Below are positions 38,949 through 47,338 of a DNA stretch of 50,946 nucleotides, piece after piece. The DNA comes from a virus. The stretch lies in IMG/VR virus record IMGVR_UViG_3300008954_000074, positions 1 to 50,946 of that record. One strand, 5' to 3'. Every line of letters starts with the position of its first letter. The stretch's first letter is position 1. Made by a program: the position numbers and the translations under genes. The notes under the pieces are model-generated. The model was not told the origin of the DNA, did not search any database, and was given only the letters and a program-made list of their open reading frames with translations.

Positions 38949-39835
38949 TTCTCTTTCTTCTTTCGTTGCTCATAAGTGTGAATAGCAAAGTCCTTTGTCT
39001 TCATCCTTCTCTCAATCACGTCATACGGGTCAGATCCGGGACCTGCCTCGCTTATCATGACGGTTCCCAGCTTGTTCATGAAGAACAGGACGTCCTCGGT
39101 CTTGATTAACTGCTTTGAGTGTGTAAGGAGTGCCTTGACCCTTTGCAAAGGATTGATTAGCTTGCCCCACTGACCTGATGACATCTTAGACATGACGTGC
39201 TCGAGGATCCCAACCTTTGAGTCGTCTGAGAGACTGTAGGGTGAAGGCTTGTCTTTCGTTGCACCTTTGTTTATGTACTTGATAACTCGCCACGGAACAA
39301 GATCCTGGTAGTCGTCGATGTGGATCAGCTTATCTTCTTCTAGCTTCTCCCAGCCTTCGCGGATATAGATCTGTTTGCCGTCAGTGGCGATCTTGCAGTT
39401 GGCGATATCAAAGCTCTGGAGGATTTGGCTTGGGGTTCCGCCGAACTTGTGGATCAATTGCATCATCCCGGAGTGATCGGCAAGGGTAAATGAAGCATCG
39501 TAAGCATACTTCATCATTGAGTTCGGCCCGGAAGCCCATTGCTTTGTATGATAGGGATGAAGTGAAACTCGCCCAAGATTGACACGATCATCCCGGATTT
39601 TCTTTGTAAAGCGTTCAGCGTGCTCTGGTGATCTGAAGAAGAAGTCCATGTCACCTGGCCTGTGGGTCCGATCGAACGCCTTGACTGCAGACCCCTCTGT
39701 AATTGCAGTACGAAGAAAGCCTCCTGCTAAAAATGCGCCGTGGTCAAAAAATGGCTGGAATTGAGCAAGAACACCCTCGGCGTCGGGCACCTGATCATAT
39801 AGCCATTGCATATCTTTTGTCAGAATCTTGGTCAT
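38945..39835 (-). CDS. Nucleotidyltransferase-fold protein (polyA polymerase head type)
   Basis: 296 residues. FLAGGFLRTAITEGSAV at 35-51 and GDMDFFFRSPEHAERF around 62-77 give the GGxxRD...DxD active-site pattern of tRNA nucleotidyltransferase and polyA polymerase heads. The C-terminal half is helical. It lacks the neck and body domains of a CCA enzyme, and the tRNAs here already encode CCA, so another substrate is likely. Related in fold only to the protein at 3231. Confidence 0.7.
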   Translation of the reverse strand: MTKILTKDMQWLYDQVPDAEGVLAQFQPFFDHGAFLAGGFLRTAITEGSAVKAFDRTHRPGDMDFFFRSPEHAERFTKKIRDDRVNLGRVSLHPYHTKQWASGPNSMMKYAYDASFTLADHSGMMQLIHKFGGTPSQILQSFDIANCKIATDGKQIYIREGWEKLEEDKLIHIDDYQDLVPWRVIKYINKGATKDKPSPYSLSDDSKVGILEHVMSKMSSGQWGKLINPLQRVKALLTHSKQLIKTEDVLFFMNKLGTVMISEAGPGSDPYDVIERRMKTKDFAIHTYEQRKKKEK

Positions 39836-39851
39836 TAAACCTCCATATAAT

Positions 39852-39880
39852 ATTCTATCACACAGCAGTATCGTTTACAA
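39852..39880 (-). promoter_or_regulatory. Variant class A promoter
   Basis: TTGTAAAC and TAGAAT with a 17-base spacer on the minus strand. The -35 block includes the stop codon of the 56-aa gene. It lacks the GTG(T/C)AA core of the other members. Confidence 0.4.
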
Positions 39881-40045
39881 TTCTTCTAGTCCTTGCATCA
39901 AAACATCATCTTCAATATAGAATGAATCAATTTCTCCTGATGCGCTGGTAATTAGTTGTCCCAATCGAAGCTCTGGATGGATTCTCCATGCTGCTTCAAG
40001 TATATTCAAGTATGCTCTGATTTCATTGTCTCTCTTCTTTGTCAT
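39875..40045 (-). CDS. Conserved-looking phage protein, 56 aa
   Basis: ATG at 40045, overlapping the previous gene by 23 bases. AYLNILEAAWRIHPELRLGQ and DSFYIEDDVLMQGL fit a small family often seen in phages and bacteria (PxxRLGQLI...D.FYIED). Role unknown. Confidence 0.65.
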   Translation of the reverse strand: MTKKRDNEIRAYLNILEAAWRIHPELRLGQLITSASGEIDSFYIEDDVLMQGLEEL

Positions 40046-40289
40046 GTGTGGGCCATCCTTTCTTTATGTACCAACGTCTGGCTTCATATAATACCCTTTT
40101 CCCTTTGACAAGTACATCATGTGCATCTACTTTTTCAGTCTGATGATCACTTTGATTGTTGAACGTGCCCATAACTCTCGGAACATTCTTCTTTGTCATT
40201 CCAAGCCAGACGCCGTTATCAATCCATACAGGGTTCTTTCTGCCGTCATAGACTGACACCATGTCGCCGGCGATGAGGATTTCTTTCAT
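40023..40289 (-). CDS. Small GDLV-family protein
   Basis: 88 residues: ILIAGDMVSVYDGRKN, VWLGMTKKNVPRV, and a long basic tail (YIKKGWPTHDKEERQ). The central loop is longer than in most members. Confidence 0.7.
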   Translation of the reverse strand: MKEILIAGDMVSVYDGRKNPVWIDNGVWLGMTKKNVPRVMGTFNNQSDHQTEKVDAHDVLVKGKRVLYEARRWYIKKGWPTHDKEERQ

Positions 40290-40471
40290 GATTCTTTGAC
40301 CATGCTTTCGATCATGATATCTAGCATATCAATCTTCTTTCCGTCAATCAGGATCGTATAGATACTAAATTGATTTTTGACAATCAATCCTGTCTTGCCG
40401 ATAAGCTTGCTGTTCATAAGCATGCCCAAGGGATCTGCTTTTACCCTTACAAGCTCTCCCAGTTCGAACAT
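40286..40471 (-). CDS. Small GDLV-family protein
   Basis: 61 residues from the ATG at 40471, two bases past the stop of the 176-aa gene. MFELGELVRVKADPLG, KTGLIVKNQF, YTILIDGKKIDML. A longer frame lies inside the upstream gene and is rejected. Confidence 0.72.
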   Translation of the reverse strand: MFELGELVRVKADPLGMLMNSKLIGKTGLIVKNQFSIYTILIDGKKIDMLDIMIESMVKES

Positions 40472-40472
40472 G

Positions 40473-41003
40473 CTATTGCCAGATCCCTCTGTAATATTTC
40501 GTGTATAGCGCCATGCCTGCCTCGTATCGATTTTCCCATGAATCGCGGCGTTCTTTATCGTCCCACGGGTAATCAGGCATATCCATTCCGTTGTTAGCTG
40601 CGACGAACTCATGAGCCCAGATCATTTCATCCAGCATGTTGTCCCACACTTCGTCTGGGTTTTTTGTATTACCATCTTCGAGTTCGGCCGGATATCCATA
40701 GAAGTGTGTAGTCTTCTTATACGCCTTGAGCCTCGGGAGAACAAACTCAGATATAGTATTGTACAAACTCCATAGTTCGCGGTCATCGAAGCCGCGTGTC
40801 AGGCGCTGGTATGGCCATTTAACAAATCGCTTGTAGATCATTTCGGGAGAAAGATATTCGTCTGCATTGCGAAGGATCGCCGACCACAGATGCACATACC
40901 ACGGCTGATCACGCATTTGCCTAAAGAGCTCGTCCAGATCTTCTTCAGATCTGATTACTGTATCACCATCTTCGGTGTATTCAAACTCATATTTATCAGA
41001 CAT
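40473..41003 (-). CDS. Conserved-type phage protein of unknown function, 176 aa
   Basis: A helical, acidic and tryptophan-rich product. RGFDDRELWSLYNTISEFVL and LPRLKAYKK, then VWDNMLDEMIWAHEF, recall a protein found in many T4-like phages whose role I do not know. A class A promoter lies at 41033-41063. Confidence 0.65.
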   Translation of the reverse strand: MSDKYEFEYTEDGDTVIRSEEDLDELFRQMRDQPWYVHLWSAILRNADEYLSPEMIYKRFVKWPYQRLTRGFDDRELWSLYNTISEFVLPRLKAYKKTTHFYGYPAELEDGNTKNPDEVWDNMLDEMIWAHEFVAANNGMDMPDYPWDDKERRDSWENRYEAGMALYTKYYRGIWQ

Positions 41004-41032
41004 CGATGATCCCCTAGCTTTGTATCTTAAAT

Positions 41033-41063
41033 ATTATACTGCGGGTTCGAGGGGTTTACACCT
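41033..41063 (-). promoter_or_regulatory. Class A promoter
   Basis: AGGTGTAAAC, with 19 bases between AGGTGT and TATAAT on the minus strand, right after the stop codon at 41066. Confidence 0.65.
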
Positions 41064-41065
41064 GA

Positions 41066-41524
41066 TTATTTGTCGAGGAATACGTCTTTTGCTGTGAATC
41101 GAATTTTCTTATCACTACCTGAATTCTTGCCGAATGCCTTGCGGTCGAATTCTTGTGCAGCAATCTCGTCTGGGTGCATCTCTTCTTCGGGCTCATCTTC
41201 GAAGCTATCTTGAATGAAATCATTAGCGAAAGCTAGGGCTTCCTCACCCATATCAGGCGGGATCCTGACATGGAGCAGGGCTTGGACAGCTATGTCAGCC
41301 GGCGTTGATCTGGAATGAATAGGATCATGAATAAGATTTGCCGCTGAATTTCTTATGGCATCTTTGATATCTTCGGGTAGATCAGCCTCGGGTGCAGCCC
41401 TATCTGCGTATTTACGATCGGCAAGTGTTTCATGCTCATCATCGTGCCAGTCGCTGCTCTCAGTCAAAACTCTCTTGAGCTCTTCCTGAATGATCTGTTG
41501 TAGTCTGCTTTTTGTGATCTTCAT
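41066..41524 (-). CDS. Tagged acidic protein, 152 aa
   Basis: The tag RLQQIIQEELKRVLTE is at 7-22. The body is acidic and mostly helical, ending with a basic RFTAKDVFLDK. First of three adjacent tagged genes in the order 42157, 41533, 41066. Confidence 0.7.
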   Translation of the reverse strand: MKITKSRLQQIIQEELKRVLTESSDWHDDEHETLADRKYADRAAPEADLPEDIKDAIRNSAANLIHDPIHSRSTPADIAVQALLHVRIPPDMGEEALAFANDFIQDSFEDEPEEEMHPDEIAAQEFDRKAFGKNSGSDKKIRFTAKDVFLDK

Positions 41525-41532
41525 GTTATTTT

Positions 41533-42150
41533 CTACATGCTTTCTGCTGCGTACAAGTTAAGCTGATATTCGTCGTCGTCAAAGGCGTATCGAAGCTCTT
41601 CTTGCTCATCCTGTTCAAATGAGTATAGAACCGAGGCAGCCAGATCTAAAGCTACATCCTCAAGGCTTGCATCTGGATTGTCCGCCATGTATTCTTCGCC
41701 GGCGATCTTTGCTCTTCGACTGAGTTCGTCTTTGAGCCTTCTGGGATCCAGCCGTTCTTCCTCTGCTTTGCGGGCAGCAGCGGCCTTTTCTCTTTCGGGT
41801 CTGTCATAGACATCATCGATGTGCGCCTCAAGCTTTTCAAAATCGGCCTTGCTCAGCTCGATGCTTCGTTCAGTTCCGTCTTTGTCGTCGACGATGACGG
41901 ACAGCCTAAGCTTTTCGATAAACTCATCGGCTTTGGCAGCAGGTATACCTCTTTGAGTGCCGGCGCCGATGTAAAGCACCTCGCCGGTTTCTACATCAAC
42001 GATATCAACCGTGTCGTTGTCGAGCTTGTCTGCCAAGTCCCTGAGTTCATCAGGGCTAAGTTCACCGTCACCGTCACTATCAGCTTCAGCCAGAACTCGT
42101 GTGAGCTCCTCGCGAATGATCTGCCTAAGGTTGCTGAGTGTTGTTTTCAC
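41533..42150 (-). CDS. Tagged protein with EF-hand loop, 205 aa
   Basis: The tag NLRQIIREELTRVLAE at 7-22 is followed at 24-35 by DSDGDGELSPDE, a perfect 12-residue EF-hand calcium loop, then helix LRDLADKL. A domain with ETGEVLYIGAGTQRGIP and a charged helical C-terminus follow. Calcium binding is predicted from the loop. Confidence 0.72.
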   Translation of the reverse strand: MKTTLSNLRQIIREELTRVLAEADSDGDGELSPDELRDLADKLDNDTVDIVDVETGEVLYIGAGTQRGIPAAKADEFIEKLRLSVIVDDKDGTERSIELSKADFEKLEAHIDDVYDRPEREKAAAARKAEEERLDPRRLKDELSRRAKIAGEEYMADNPDASLEDVALDLAASVLYSFEQDEQEELRYAFDDDEYQLNLYAAESM

Positions 42151-42156
42151 TTTCTC

Positions 42157-42507
42157 TTATTCCCCGTGAAACATTGCCTGAACTGCATCAAGCTCGCCCT
42201 TGACATATCTTAGGTCAGGGTCAAGTGAATTGTCACGATGATTTACAGAGTCATCTTCTAGCTTGAGCATTTGCTCCATAAACTCAGCGTCTTCTGCAGC
42301 GGCTGATTGCTCGTGTGCTGCGAGGCTCTGTGCTAACTCAGCAACTGCATCAAGTGCGCTATGTGCTTCGTCTAGATTGTCCATAAGTTGGGTGAGCAAT
42401 CCTACCTTGGCAGAATAGAACTCATTGGCTCCGTCTGCTGGTTGCTCATTTAGCTTTGATAGCTCTTCACGAATGATCTGACGAAGTGTGTTTGCTTTGA
42501 TTTCCAT
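42157..42507 (-). CDS. Tagged helical protein, 116 aa
   Basis: The tag TLRQIIREELSKLNEQ is at 7-22, followed by a long helical, alanine-rich region (AELAQSLAAHEQSAAAEDAE). A class B promoter is at 42535. Probably transcribed together with the next two tagged genes. Confidence 0.7.
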   Translation of the reverse strand: MEIKANTLRQIIREELSKLNEQPADGANEFYSAKVGLLTQLMDNLDEAHSALDAVAELAQSLAAHEQSAAAEDAEFMEQMLKLEDDSVNHRDNSLDPDLRYVKGELDAVQAMFHGE

Positions 42508-42534
42508 TATTACCCCTCCCGGGTGTGTCTACAA

Positions 42535-42542
42535 ATAAATAT
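42535..42542 (-). promoter_or_regulatory. Class B promoter candidate
   Basis: ATATTTAT on the minus strand, 27 bases before the first of three tagged genes. A separate TATAAT box lies at 42560-42565 without the class A -35 block. Confidence 0.45.
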
Positions 42543-42560
42543 ATGGTTGCTGCAGTAATA

Positions 42561-43307
42561 TTATACAGTAATTAGCTTACCTGTGTAAGTGCTTTGTTTT
42601 CCGTTATCGCTGGGATCAAATGCGTTTCTTTCGTGCGGATATCCCCGAGGATTGCAGACCAGCCTTGTGTTACTAATCGTTTGATCTTGTTCGAAATGGG
42701 TGTGACCATACATCCAGAGCTTTGGCCCTCGACTATAAATCAAGTTCGAATAGTCACAGGCGAAGAATCGGTTCAAAAACGAACCTTTAAAAAAATCATC
42801 GATGCATACCTCACTCGGCAGGTGGTGGGTCACAACGATATCATCAACTTGTAGGTTTGCCTCGAGGAACTGCTCAAACCTTGCTTGCTCTTCGTATACC
42901 CACGGTTTGAAGTCATTGATCACGTTAAAATCTGACATGTTGCGCTCGTAAGGGAAGTTTGTCGGATGATCACGGAACCAACCTGTGCTCCCGAGGAAAC
43001 GCTGTCCATTGATTACTGCAACGTTATTATTGAGCCAGTCAAGATTGGCATGGCGTTTGAGGCATCGATCTCTGATATCACTGATTGCTTGTGGGCTTGA
43101 GTGATAATATTCGTGGTTGCCTGGTACAAATACCACGTTTTCGAACCGGCCACAGAACAAGCCCAGAGTGTCCTCGATCTGGTCATTCACAGTGATATCA
43201 CCTGCCAACACCAGCACATCCACATCGTTATCGAGGCCTTCGACAAACTCTGGCATGTCACGGTGGAATTCGAAGTGAAGATCAGACAAGAGGAGGAGCT
43301 TAGTCAT
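42561..43307 (-). CDS. Calcineurin-like metallophosphoesterase
   Basis: 248 residues with the ordered motifs LSDLHFEF, LAGDITV, VPGNHEYY, THHLPSEVC and YGHTHFE, and a C-terminal NPRGYPHERNAF seen in a bacterial and phage subfamily. The substrate cannot be told. It overlaps the rhodanese gene by eight bases, so the two are co-translated. Confidence 0.92.
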   Translation of the reverse strand: MTKLLLLSDLHFEFHRDMPEFVEGLDNDVDVLVLAGDITVNDQIEDTLGLFCGRFENVVFVPGNHEYYHSSPQAISDIRDRCLKRHANLDWLNNNVAVINGQRFLGSTGWFRDHPTNFPYERNMSDFNVINDFKPWVYEEQARFEQFLEANLQVDDIVVTHHLPSEVCIDDFFKGSFLNRFFACDYSNLIYSRGPKLWMYGHTHFEQDQTISNTRLVCNPRGYPHERNAFDPSDNGKQSTYTGKLITV

Positions 43308-43548
43308 GCAACTTCCTTGCAGCCTCTACAGTTCCAACGTTCTCAGCTTGAAACCCCTTTGCTAACAAAATATGCTTTGTATATTCAGCACGTTTTCCGG
43401 ATCGGCAGTAGATCAAGATTGTCTTGTCCATCGGTAGGTCAGTCAGGTGGTTCTGGATTTCGATTGAACTGATGTTGAGGTCTCCCGGAATATTGCTTCG
43501 GGCATGTTCTTCTTGGGTTCGAACGTCTAAAAAGAATGTTTGCTTCAT
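43300..43548 (-). CDS. Single-domain rhodanese
   Basis: 82 residues: FLDVRTQEEHARSNIPGD, then YCRSGKRA with the active Cys at 48. Typical of GlpE/PspE-type sulfurtransferases though slightly short. It moves sulfane sulfur to a thiol acceptor. A class A promoter is at 43566. Confidence 0.9.
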   Translation of the reverse strand: MKQTFFLDVRTQEEHARSNIPGDLNISSIEIQNHLTDLPMDKTILIYCRSGKRAEYTKHILLAKGFQAENVGTVEAARKLHD

Positions 43549-43565
43549 CTGTATCCTCTGTAGAT

Positions 43566-43595
43566 ATTATATATCACAGTTTCAATTATACACAA
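43566..43595 (-). promoter_or_regulatory. Class A promoter
   Basis: TTGTGT, an 18-base spacer and TATAAT on the minus strand; the -35 block lies inside the end of the upstream GDLV gene. Confidence 0.6.
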
Positions 43596-43785
43596 TCTTG
43601 TTATTGATGTATTGACTTCGCCATAGGCAATTTTTATTTATGTAGTGCCTCTTCCCGTCGATCAAGCCAACGAACCCGTTTTCCCATTCGCTTATTAGGA
43701 ATGTTGGCTTGTTATTTCTCGGGTCGAGAGTTGCTACAGCATAATAGAATACGAGATCACCCGGTTTGAAGCTGTAGTTGATCAT
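43582..43785 (-). CDS. Small GDLV-family protein
   Basis: 67 residues: SFKPGDLVFYYAVATLD, FLISEWENGFVGLIDGKRHYI. Coupled by ATGA to the 234-aa gene upstream, which itself contains a GDLV domain. Confidence 0.75.
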   Translation of the reverse strand: MINYSFKPGDLVFYYAVATLDPRNNKPTFLISEWENGFVGLIDGKRHYINKNCLWRSQYINNKIVYN

Positions 43786-44486
43786 CCTGTAATTCCCATT
43801 GCGTCCATCATCCCGTGAAAGCTCATCTCTGAGGGTTGTTCAATCTTGGCTTCTTCGTTAACAAGCTTAGTTGCACCAACCTTTCGGATCTTGTTTGATC
43901 TGAATCTATATACTTTTGAGTTTGCCAGAACTTCATACAAAGATTCGTGAGTCATCTTATCAGTTCGTTGATCGTCGTTTAATTCCCAGTAGATATCGTG
44001 TTTATCGCTACGCCCAGATGATTCGTTCATAGCTTTTTTAATATCTTCTGGCAAGCTTGAGGGCGCTGACATTTGATCGTTTTGATCGAGGATCCAGGCA
44101 GGATTTGGCTTCAAGATATCGATTAGAACACCTTTGTAGCTTTCATTTGGATCTTCGGGATTCGGGATCTCAACTAGGTCACCTTTGCTGACGGGATAGA
44201 ACTTAGCATCTTCATTATGGATTGAGACGAACTTTGGGGTGAAGATCTCTTTGGGGTCAGTATTTTTAACTGGATTGTTCCACATGTCTCCGAACTCTTT
44301 GTGGTCTTCTAGTGTCTGATTACGAACCTTCTTAACGACAGCGTTGAGCATATCTTCCACGATCTGATCTTCGTCGGTTTCGGCCATATATGTTCCGGGC
44401 ATTTTGTCATCTTTGTATGATGACGGGCCGTGATCTTTGGCCATGTTTAGGGTGTAATTGTGTAGGATTTCGTCAGAGGCACTCAT
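43782..44486 (-). CDS. 234-aa protein with internal GDLV domain
   Basis: About 100 acidic residues precede YPVSKGDLVEIPNPEDPN and YKGVLIDILKPNPAW, then a long insert and VYRFRSNKIRKVGATKLV, so the barrel is split by about 60 residues. One of three larger proteins with the domain. No other motif recognised. Confidence 0.65.
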   Translation of the reverse strand: MSASDEILHNYTLNMAKDHGPSSYKDDKMPGTYMAETDEDQIVEDMLNAVVKKVRNQTLEDHKEFGDMWNNPVKNTDPKEIFTPKFVSIHNEDAKFYPVSKGDLVEIPNPEDPNESYKGVLIDILKPNPAWILDQNDQMSAPSSLPEDIKKAMNESSGRSDKHDIYWELNDDQRTDKMTHESLYEVLANSKVYRFRSNKIRKVGATKLVNEEAKIEQPSEMSFHGMMDAMGITG

Positions 44487-44887
44487 TTCTCAACGCCCTC
44501 GGCGAATAAACCAACTTCCACACTATTCTCACTCTTAACGATAACTGGAACTATATCACCATTATCTTCACGAAACCACATTCTACGAATCACCCTTGTA
44601 TCATCTCCGAACACCCTATACTCACGAAGTGCCTCCTTGAACCCATCGTGAAGTTCACTCCAAGGGATATCATTTAGGGATGGTAATCTGGGTGGTTCTC
44701 CATTCTCACCTCCCTCTTTTAATACCGCTAGATCCATGGGGGTACTCATTGCGTTCATAATCATTACTGAATATTCTGTAGGATCTCGCTGGTGTACCTT
44801 ATCATCTATTGTGCAGAATTGCATCAGATACCCTTCTTTGCCGTGTTCTAACCATCGCACATCGCTGATCTCTTTACTCTCGCTCAT
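44483..44887 (-). CDS. Hypothetical protein, 134 aa
   Basis: The ATG at 44887 overlaps the upstream TGA (ATGA), which settles the start. It opens MSESKEISDVRWLEHG. The C-terminal half (RVIRRMWFREDNGDIVPVIV) is beta-rich. No family recognised. Confidence 0.65.
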   Translation of the reverse strand: MSESKEISDVRWLEHGKEGYLMQFCTIDDKVHQRDPTEYSVMIMNAMSTPMDLAVLKEGGENGEPPRLPSLNDIPWSELHDGFKEALREYRVFGDDTRVIRRMWFREDNGDIVPVIVKSENSVEVGLFAEGVEK

Positions 44888-45117
44888 TCTTTTATTTTCT
44901 TCGCGCGCCACATTCCCTTATCTAGGATTTTCAACTCGCCACCAGCCAGATATGTTGCGTGCCCATGTCCAGATAGCGAGAATCCTCCATCCGTTTCTGT
45001 GTTAAGTTCTATCACAGTTCCGATCATAGGAGAGCTGTTCACGGTGAATACGGATAGAACATCGTTATTATTAATGGGTGTTAATCTCACCAGATCTCCT
45101 TTTTGAATCTCACTCAT
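44884..45117 (-). CDS. Small GDLV-family protein
   Basis: 77 residues from the ATG at 45117, eight bases after ggggg; an ATG six bases earlier is the alternative. SEIQKGDLVRLTPINN, MIGTVIELNTET, YLAGGELKIL. Confidence 0.75.
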   Translation of the reverse strand: MSEIQKGDLVRLTPINNNDVLSVFTVNSSPMIGTVIELNTETDGGFSLSGHGHATYLAGGELKILDKGMWRAKKIKE

Positions 45118-45580
45118 CTTCATCACCCCCTTCCCTATCTTTGCCTGCCCATTTTTTGGCTGCACGAACCATTCCGTCGTCCAGGATCATTTGGAATTCT
45201 TTCGTTACCCTTGCCGTATTTGCTGGCCTGGATTTGCCTGAACTTTTATAAGCATAATCTTCTTTGATGTCAAAGAACTCGCGGTAGTAATCTGAGTGCA
45301 TCCTTAGCACGGTGCCGGAATGCTTTTCATATACTTCCATCTTTTCTTCGAGCCAGTCGAGGCGGTCACTGCAGATCGCCCAAAGATGATTAACTTCCTC
45401 AAGCTCGCCTTTTAAAGCTCTCGTTTCACCCTCTTCAGCAATTAAACTACCCTCTATGCACAAAAGCTCATCTTCAAGTTCAGTGACTCGGCTCTTCAAC
45501 CATGGGACAGTGTTTTCTTTTGCTATCTCTATAGCGAGATCAGCTAGGTCTTTAAACTTTTGCTTATTGGTTTTGTTCAT
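45110..45580 (-). CDS. Coiled-coil protein, 156 aa
   Basis: A long coiled coil (VTELEDELLCIEGSLIAEEG, LDWLEEKMEVYEKH) occupies residues 25-85. The C-terminus is charged (AAKKWAGKDREGGDEDE). No family recognised. Confidence 0.65.
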   Translation of the reverse strand: MNKTNKQKFKDLADLAIEIAKENTVPWLKSRVTELEDELLCIEGSLIAEEGETRALKGELEEVNHLWAICSDRLDWLEEKMEVYEKHSGTVLRMHSDYYREFFDIKEDYAYKSSGKSRPANTARVTKEFQMILDDGMVRAAKKWAGKDREGGDEDE

Positions 45581-45809
45581 CTTCTTCTATTCCTTCTAGC
45601 AATTCATCTGCCATCTCGCGCCAATACCACATAAGCTTGAGTGACTCAGGGTATCCGGCTTTCTTTTCAATTATATCATATTGCCCGAACCACCTAAGCT
45701 CGTTTGAGATATCCTCTTTTGTCAGATGAGGGGCACGATTTGCTAAGAACTCTTTTGCATCTGCAAACGTGTTGTCGAGTAGAATCTGCTGCTTCTTATT
45801 TAGATTCAT
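45564..45809 (-). CDS. Helical protein, 81 aa
   Basis: The ATG at 45809 (MNLNKKQQILLDNTFADAKE) is chosen; the longer frame lies inside the membrane-peptide gene. Acidic C-terminus. No family recognised. Confidence 0.6.
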   Translation of the reverse strand: MNLNKKQQILLDNTFADAKEFLANRAPHLTKEDISNELRWFGQYDIIEKKAGYPESLKLMWYWREMADELLEGIEEDEQNQ

Positions 45810-45915
45810 CGTCGTCTTTGTTCTTGCGAGACAGCATTCTGAGTATGTGAATCTGCAATGCAATGCCGGCGATGATTGTTAGTGTAATGATACCAACTAG
45901 TTCTTGCGGGGTCAT
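45796..45915 (-). CDS. Single-pass membrane peptide, 39 aa
   Basis: ATGA overlap with the upstream gene. One membrane helix (LVGIITLTIIAGIALQIHIL) followed by a basic then acidic tail (RKNKDDDESK), giving an N-out or holin-like topology. Confidence 0.65.
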   Translation of the reverse strand: MTPQELVGIITLTIIAGIALQIHILRMLSRKNKDDDESK

Positions 45916-46394
45916 GCCTCTACTTCTGCCTCTGCGTCAGCTTTCTTGGCCTCGTATTCTTTTCGTTTGACCTCTCGCAGATCTTCGAGTTCAGACATCG
46001 TCTTGAGGCCCTTGAGCTCTTTGGTGACCTGGACCTTGCGGATCTTGGGCACCATTGTCCGATAGAGATCTTTGGTATGCGGGTCGAGGTGCAGAATGTA
46101 TGCGTTCTCGCGTGTAAGCAAGAAGGTCATGACGTCGAGTGCTTCAATCACCTCGTCCATGCCGCCGGTGAACTTGCCGATCTTGCTTAAGTTTGTCTTG
46201 CGCCCATCGCCCGCTAGGACCAGCGGGTAGTCGGCATGAGACCAAAAAAGGTAAGGTGATTTGGTGTTTGCAAAGTATACTGACTCTGAATGCTGGGTCA
46301 GGTCGTAGTCTGAGAATGATCGAGCATGCTTGAATGCATCCTTGAACTCCTCTTTACGATCAGATGTTAGAATGCTACACTTCAGGTTAGCCAT
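45912..46394 (-). CDS. Hypothetical protein, 160 aa
   Basis: The ATG at 46394 follows aatggaggt. It opens MANLKCSILTSDRKEEFKDA. An alpha/beta body ends in an Ala/Glu/Lys helix (EYEAKKADAEAEVEA). No family recognised. A TATAAT box is at 46415-46420. Confidence 0.65.
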   Translation of the reverse strand: MANLKCSILTSDRKEEFKDAFKHARSFSDYDLTQHSESVYFANTKSPYLFWSHADYPLVLAGDGRKTNLSKIGKFTGGMDEVIEALDVMTFLLTRENAYILHLDPHTKDLYRTMVPKIRKVQVTKELKGLKTMSELEDLREVKRKEYEAKKADAEAEVEA

Positions 46395-46439
46395 AGACAC
46401 CTCCATTATGTATTATTATAACCTACGGGTGGTCGGTGT

Positions 46440-47180
46440 TCAATCCTCGTCAGTGCATTTAAGCATCAAATTTAAATCTTGGCGAACCCATGATCTCTTT
46501 TGGCCGTCGATAAGGACAGTCATATTGTATCGACCTTCATACAGATTTATGATCATTGCTGCTGAATCGCCGTGTTCTATCAGGTCACCGTTTCTGAACA
46601 CCTCGCCATAATTTGTTGTGAATGTTTTTGTATCTATCATCGTTCTTTTCTCGTAATCTAATACACGTTCACACTCGTCAAGAAACACTAATTCGTCGGG
46701 TCGTTCTTCAATCACCGGTGTCGTATTAATTATATCGAAGAGAGCATTGTCTGGAAGGATTACATCGACAGTTCTTCCTCTCAGCTCTTCGCCTAGGCCT
46801 GTCTGATGAGTGACCCCTGATCTGCGCAATCTTGACATTGAGGCAAAATGAACTTGTGCACCATCCGCAATTTGTAGATAGCCTGACGATCGTTTTGATT
46901 TTTTGACTGGGATTGACAGCTTTGCCAGGATGTTTTCAATAAATGTGGATTGAACTCGCTTACTATGAGCGATTGGGACAGGGATCAAGACATCGTCACC
47001 CGTCATCAAGTGGGCAATCGCAGTCAAACAATTAAGCGTAGATCGACCGGTTTGTCGCATATAGTTGCACTCAGAATATCCTCCCATTTTATTGTGCTTG
47101 ATCTTTGACTTGGTCCAGATGCGTGGATGCTCAAGCCCGAGGAGCTGATACAGATCATTAACTGTCTTGCCTATGCTCAT
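46440..47180 (-). CDS. P-loop-like domain fused to a C-terminal GDLV domain
   Basis: 246 residues. MRQTGRSTLNCLTAIAHLM at about 41-59 looks like a variant Walker A (TGRST), and VDVILPDNALFDII may be Walker B, as in phage P-loop proteins with TGRTT motifs. From about 190 FRNGDLIEHGDSAAMI starts a family barrel ending YNMTVLIDGQKRSWV. Activity is unproven. Coupled by ATGA to the small gene upstream. Confidence 0.6.
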   Translation of the reverse strand: MSIGKTVNDLYQLLGLEHPRIWTKSKIKHNKMGGYSECNYMRQTGRSTLNCLTAIAHLMTGDDVLIPVPIAHSKRVQSTFIENILAKLSIPVKKSKRSSGYLQIADGAQVHFASMSRLRRSGVTHQTGLGEELRGRTVDVILPDNALFDIINTTPVIEERPDELVFLDECERVLDYEKRTMIDTKTFTTNYGEVFRNGDLIEHGDSAAMIINLYEGRYNMTVLIDGQKRSWVRQDLNLMLKCTDED

Positions 47181-47338
47181 TTGGTCTCACAAAGAATCAG
47201 TGCATGCTCATGAATCCATACTGCTTTTGTATTTCCTTCCCACAGAATTTTGCAGGGCCCCGAGTCGCATGACTGAATAACTTTGCCGATTCGATGCGTT
47301 GCTGACTTGTGGTGAACTTTGGCGCCGACTTTAAACAT
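47177..47338 (-). CDS. GDLV-like small protein, 53 aa
   Basis: ATG at 47338. MFKVGAKVHHKSATHRIG, KVIQSCDSGPCKILWEG and KAVWIHEHALIL give the family's strand order with the motif changed to GAKV. It ends in an ATGA overlap with the P-loop gene. Confidence 0.65.
   Translation of the reverse strand: MFKVGAKVHHKSATHRIGKVIQSCDSGPCKILWEGNTKAVWIHEHALILCETK

Noticed and set aside
38668-40997. Plus-strand ATATTTAT sites near 38668 and 40990
   Set aside because: They lie inside minus-strand genes and point to no plus-strand gene, so they are taken as chance matches of an A/T-rich octamer.
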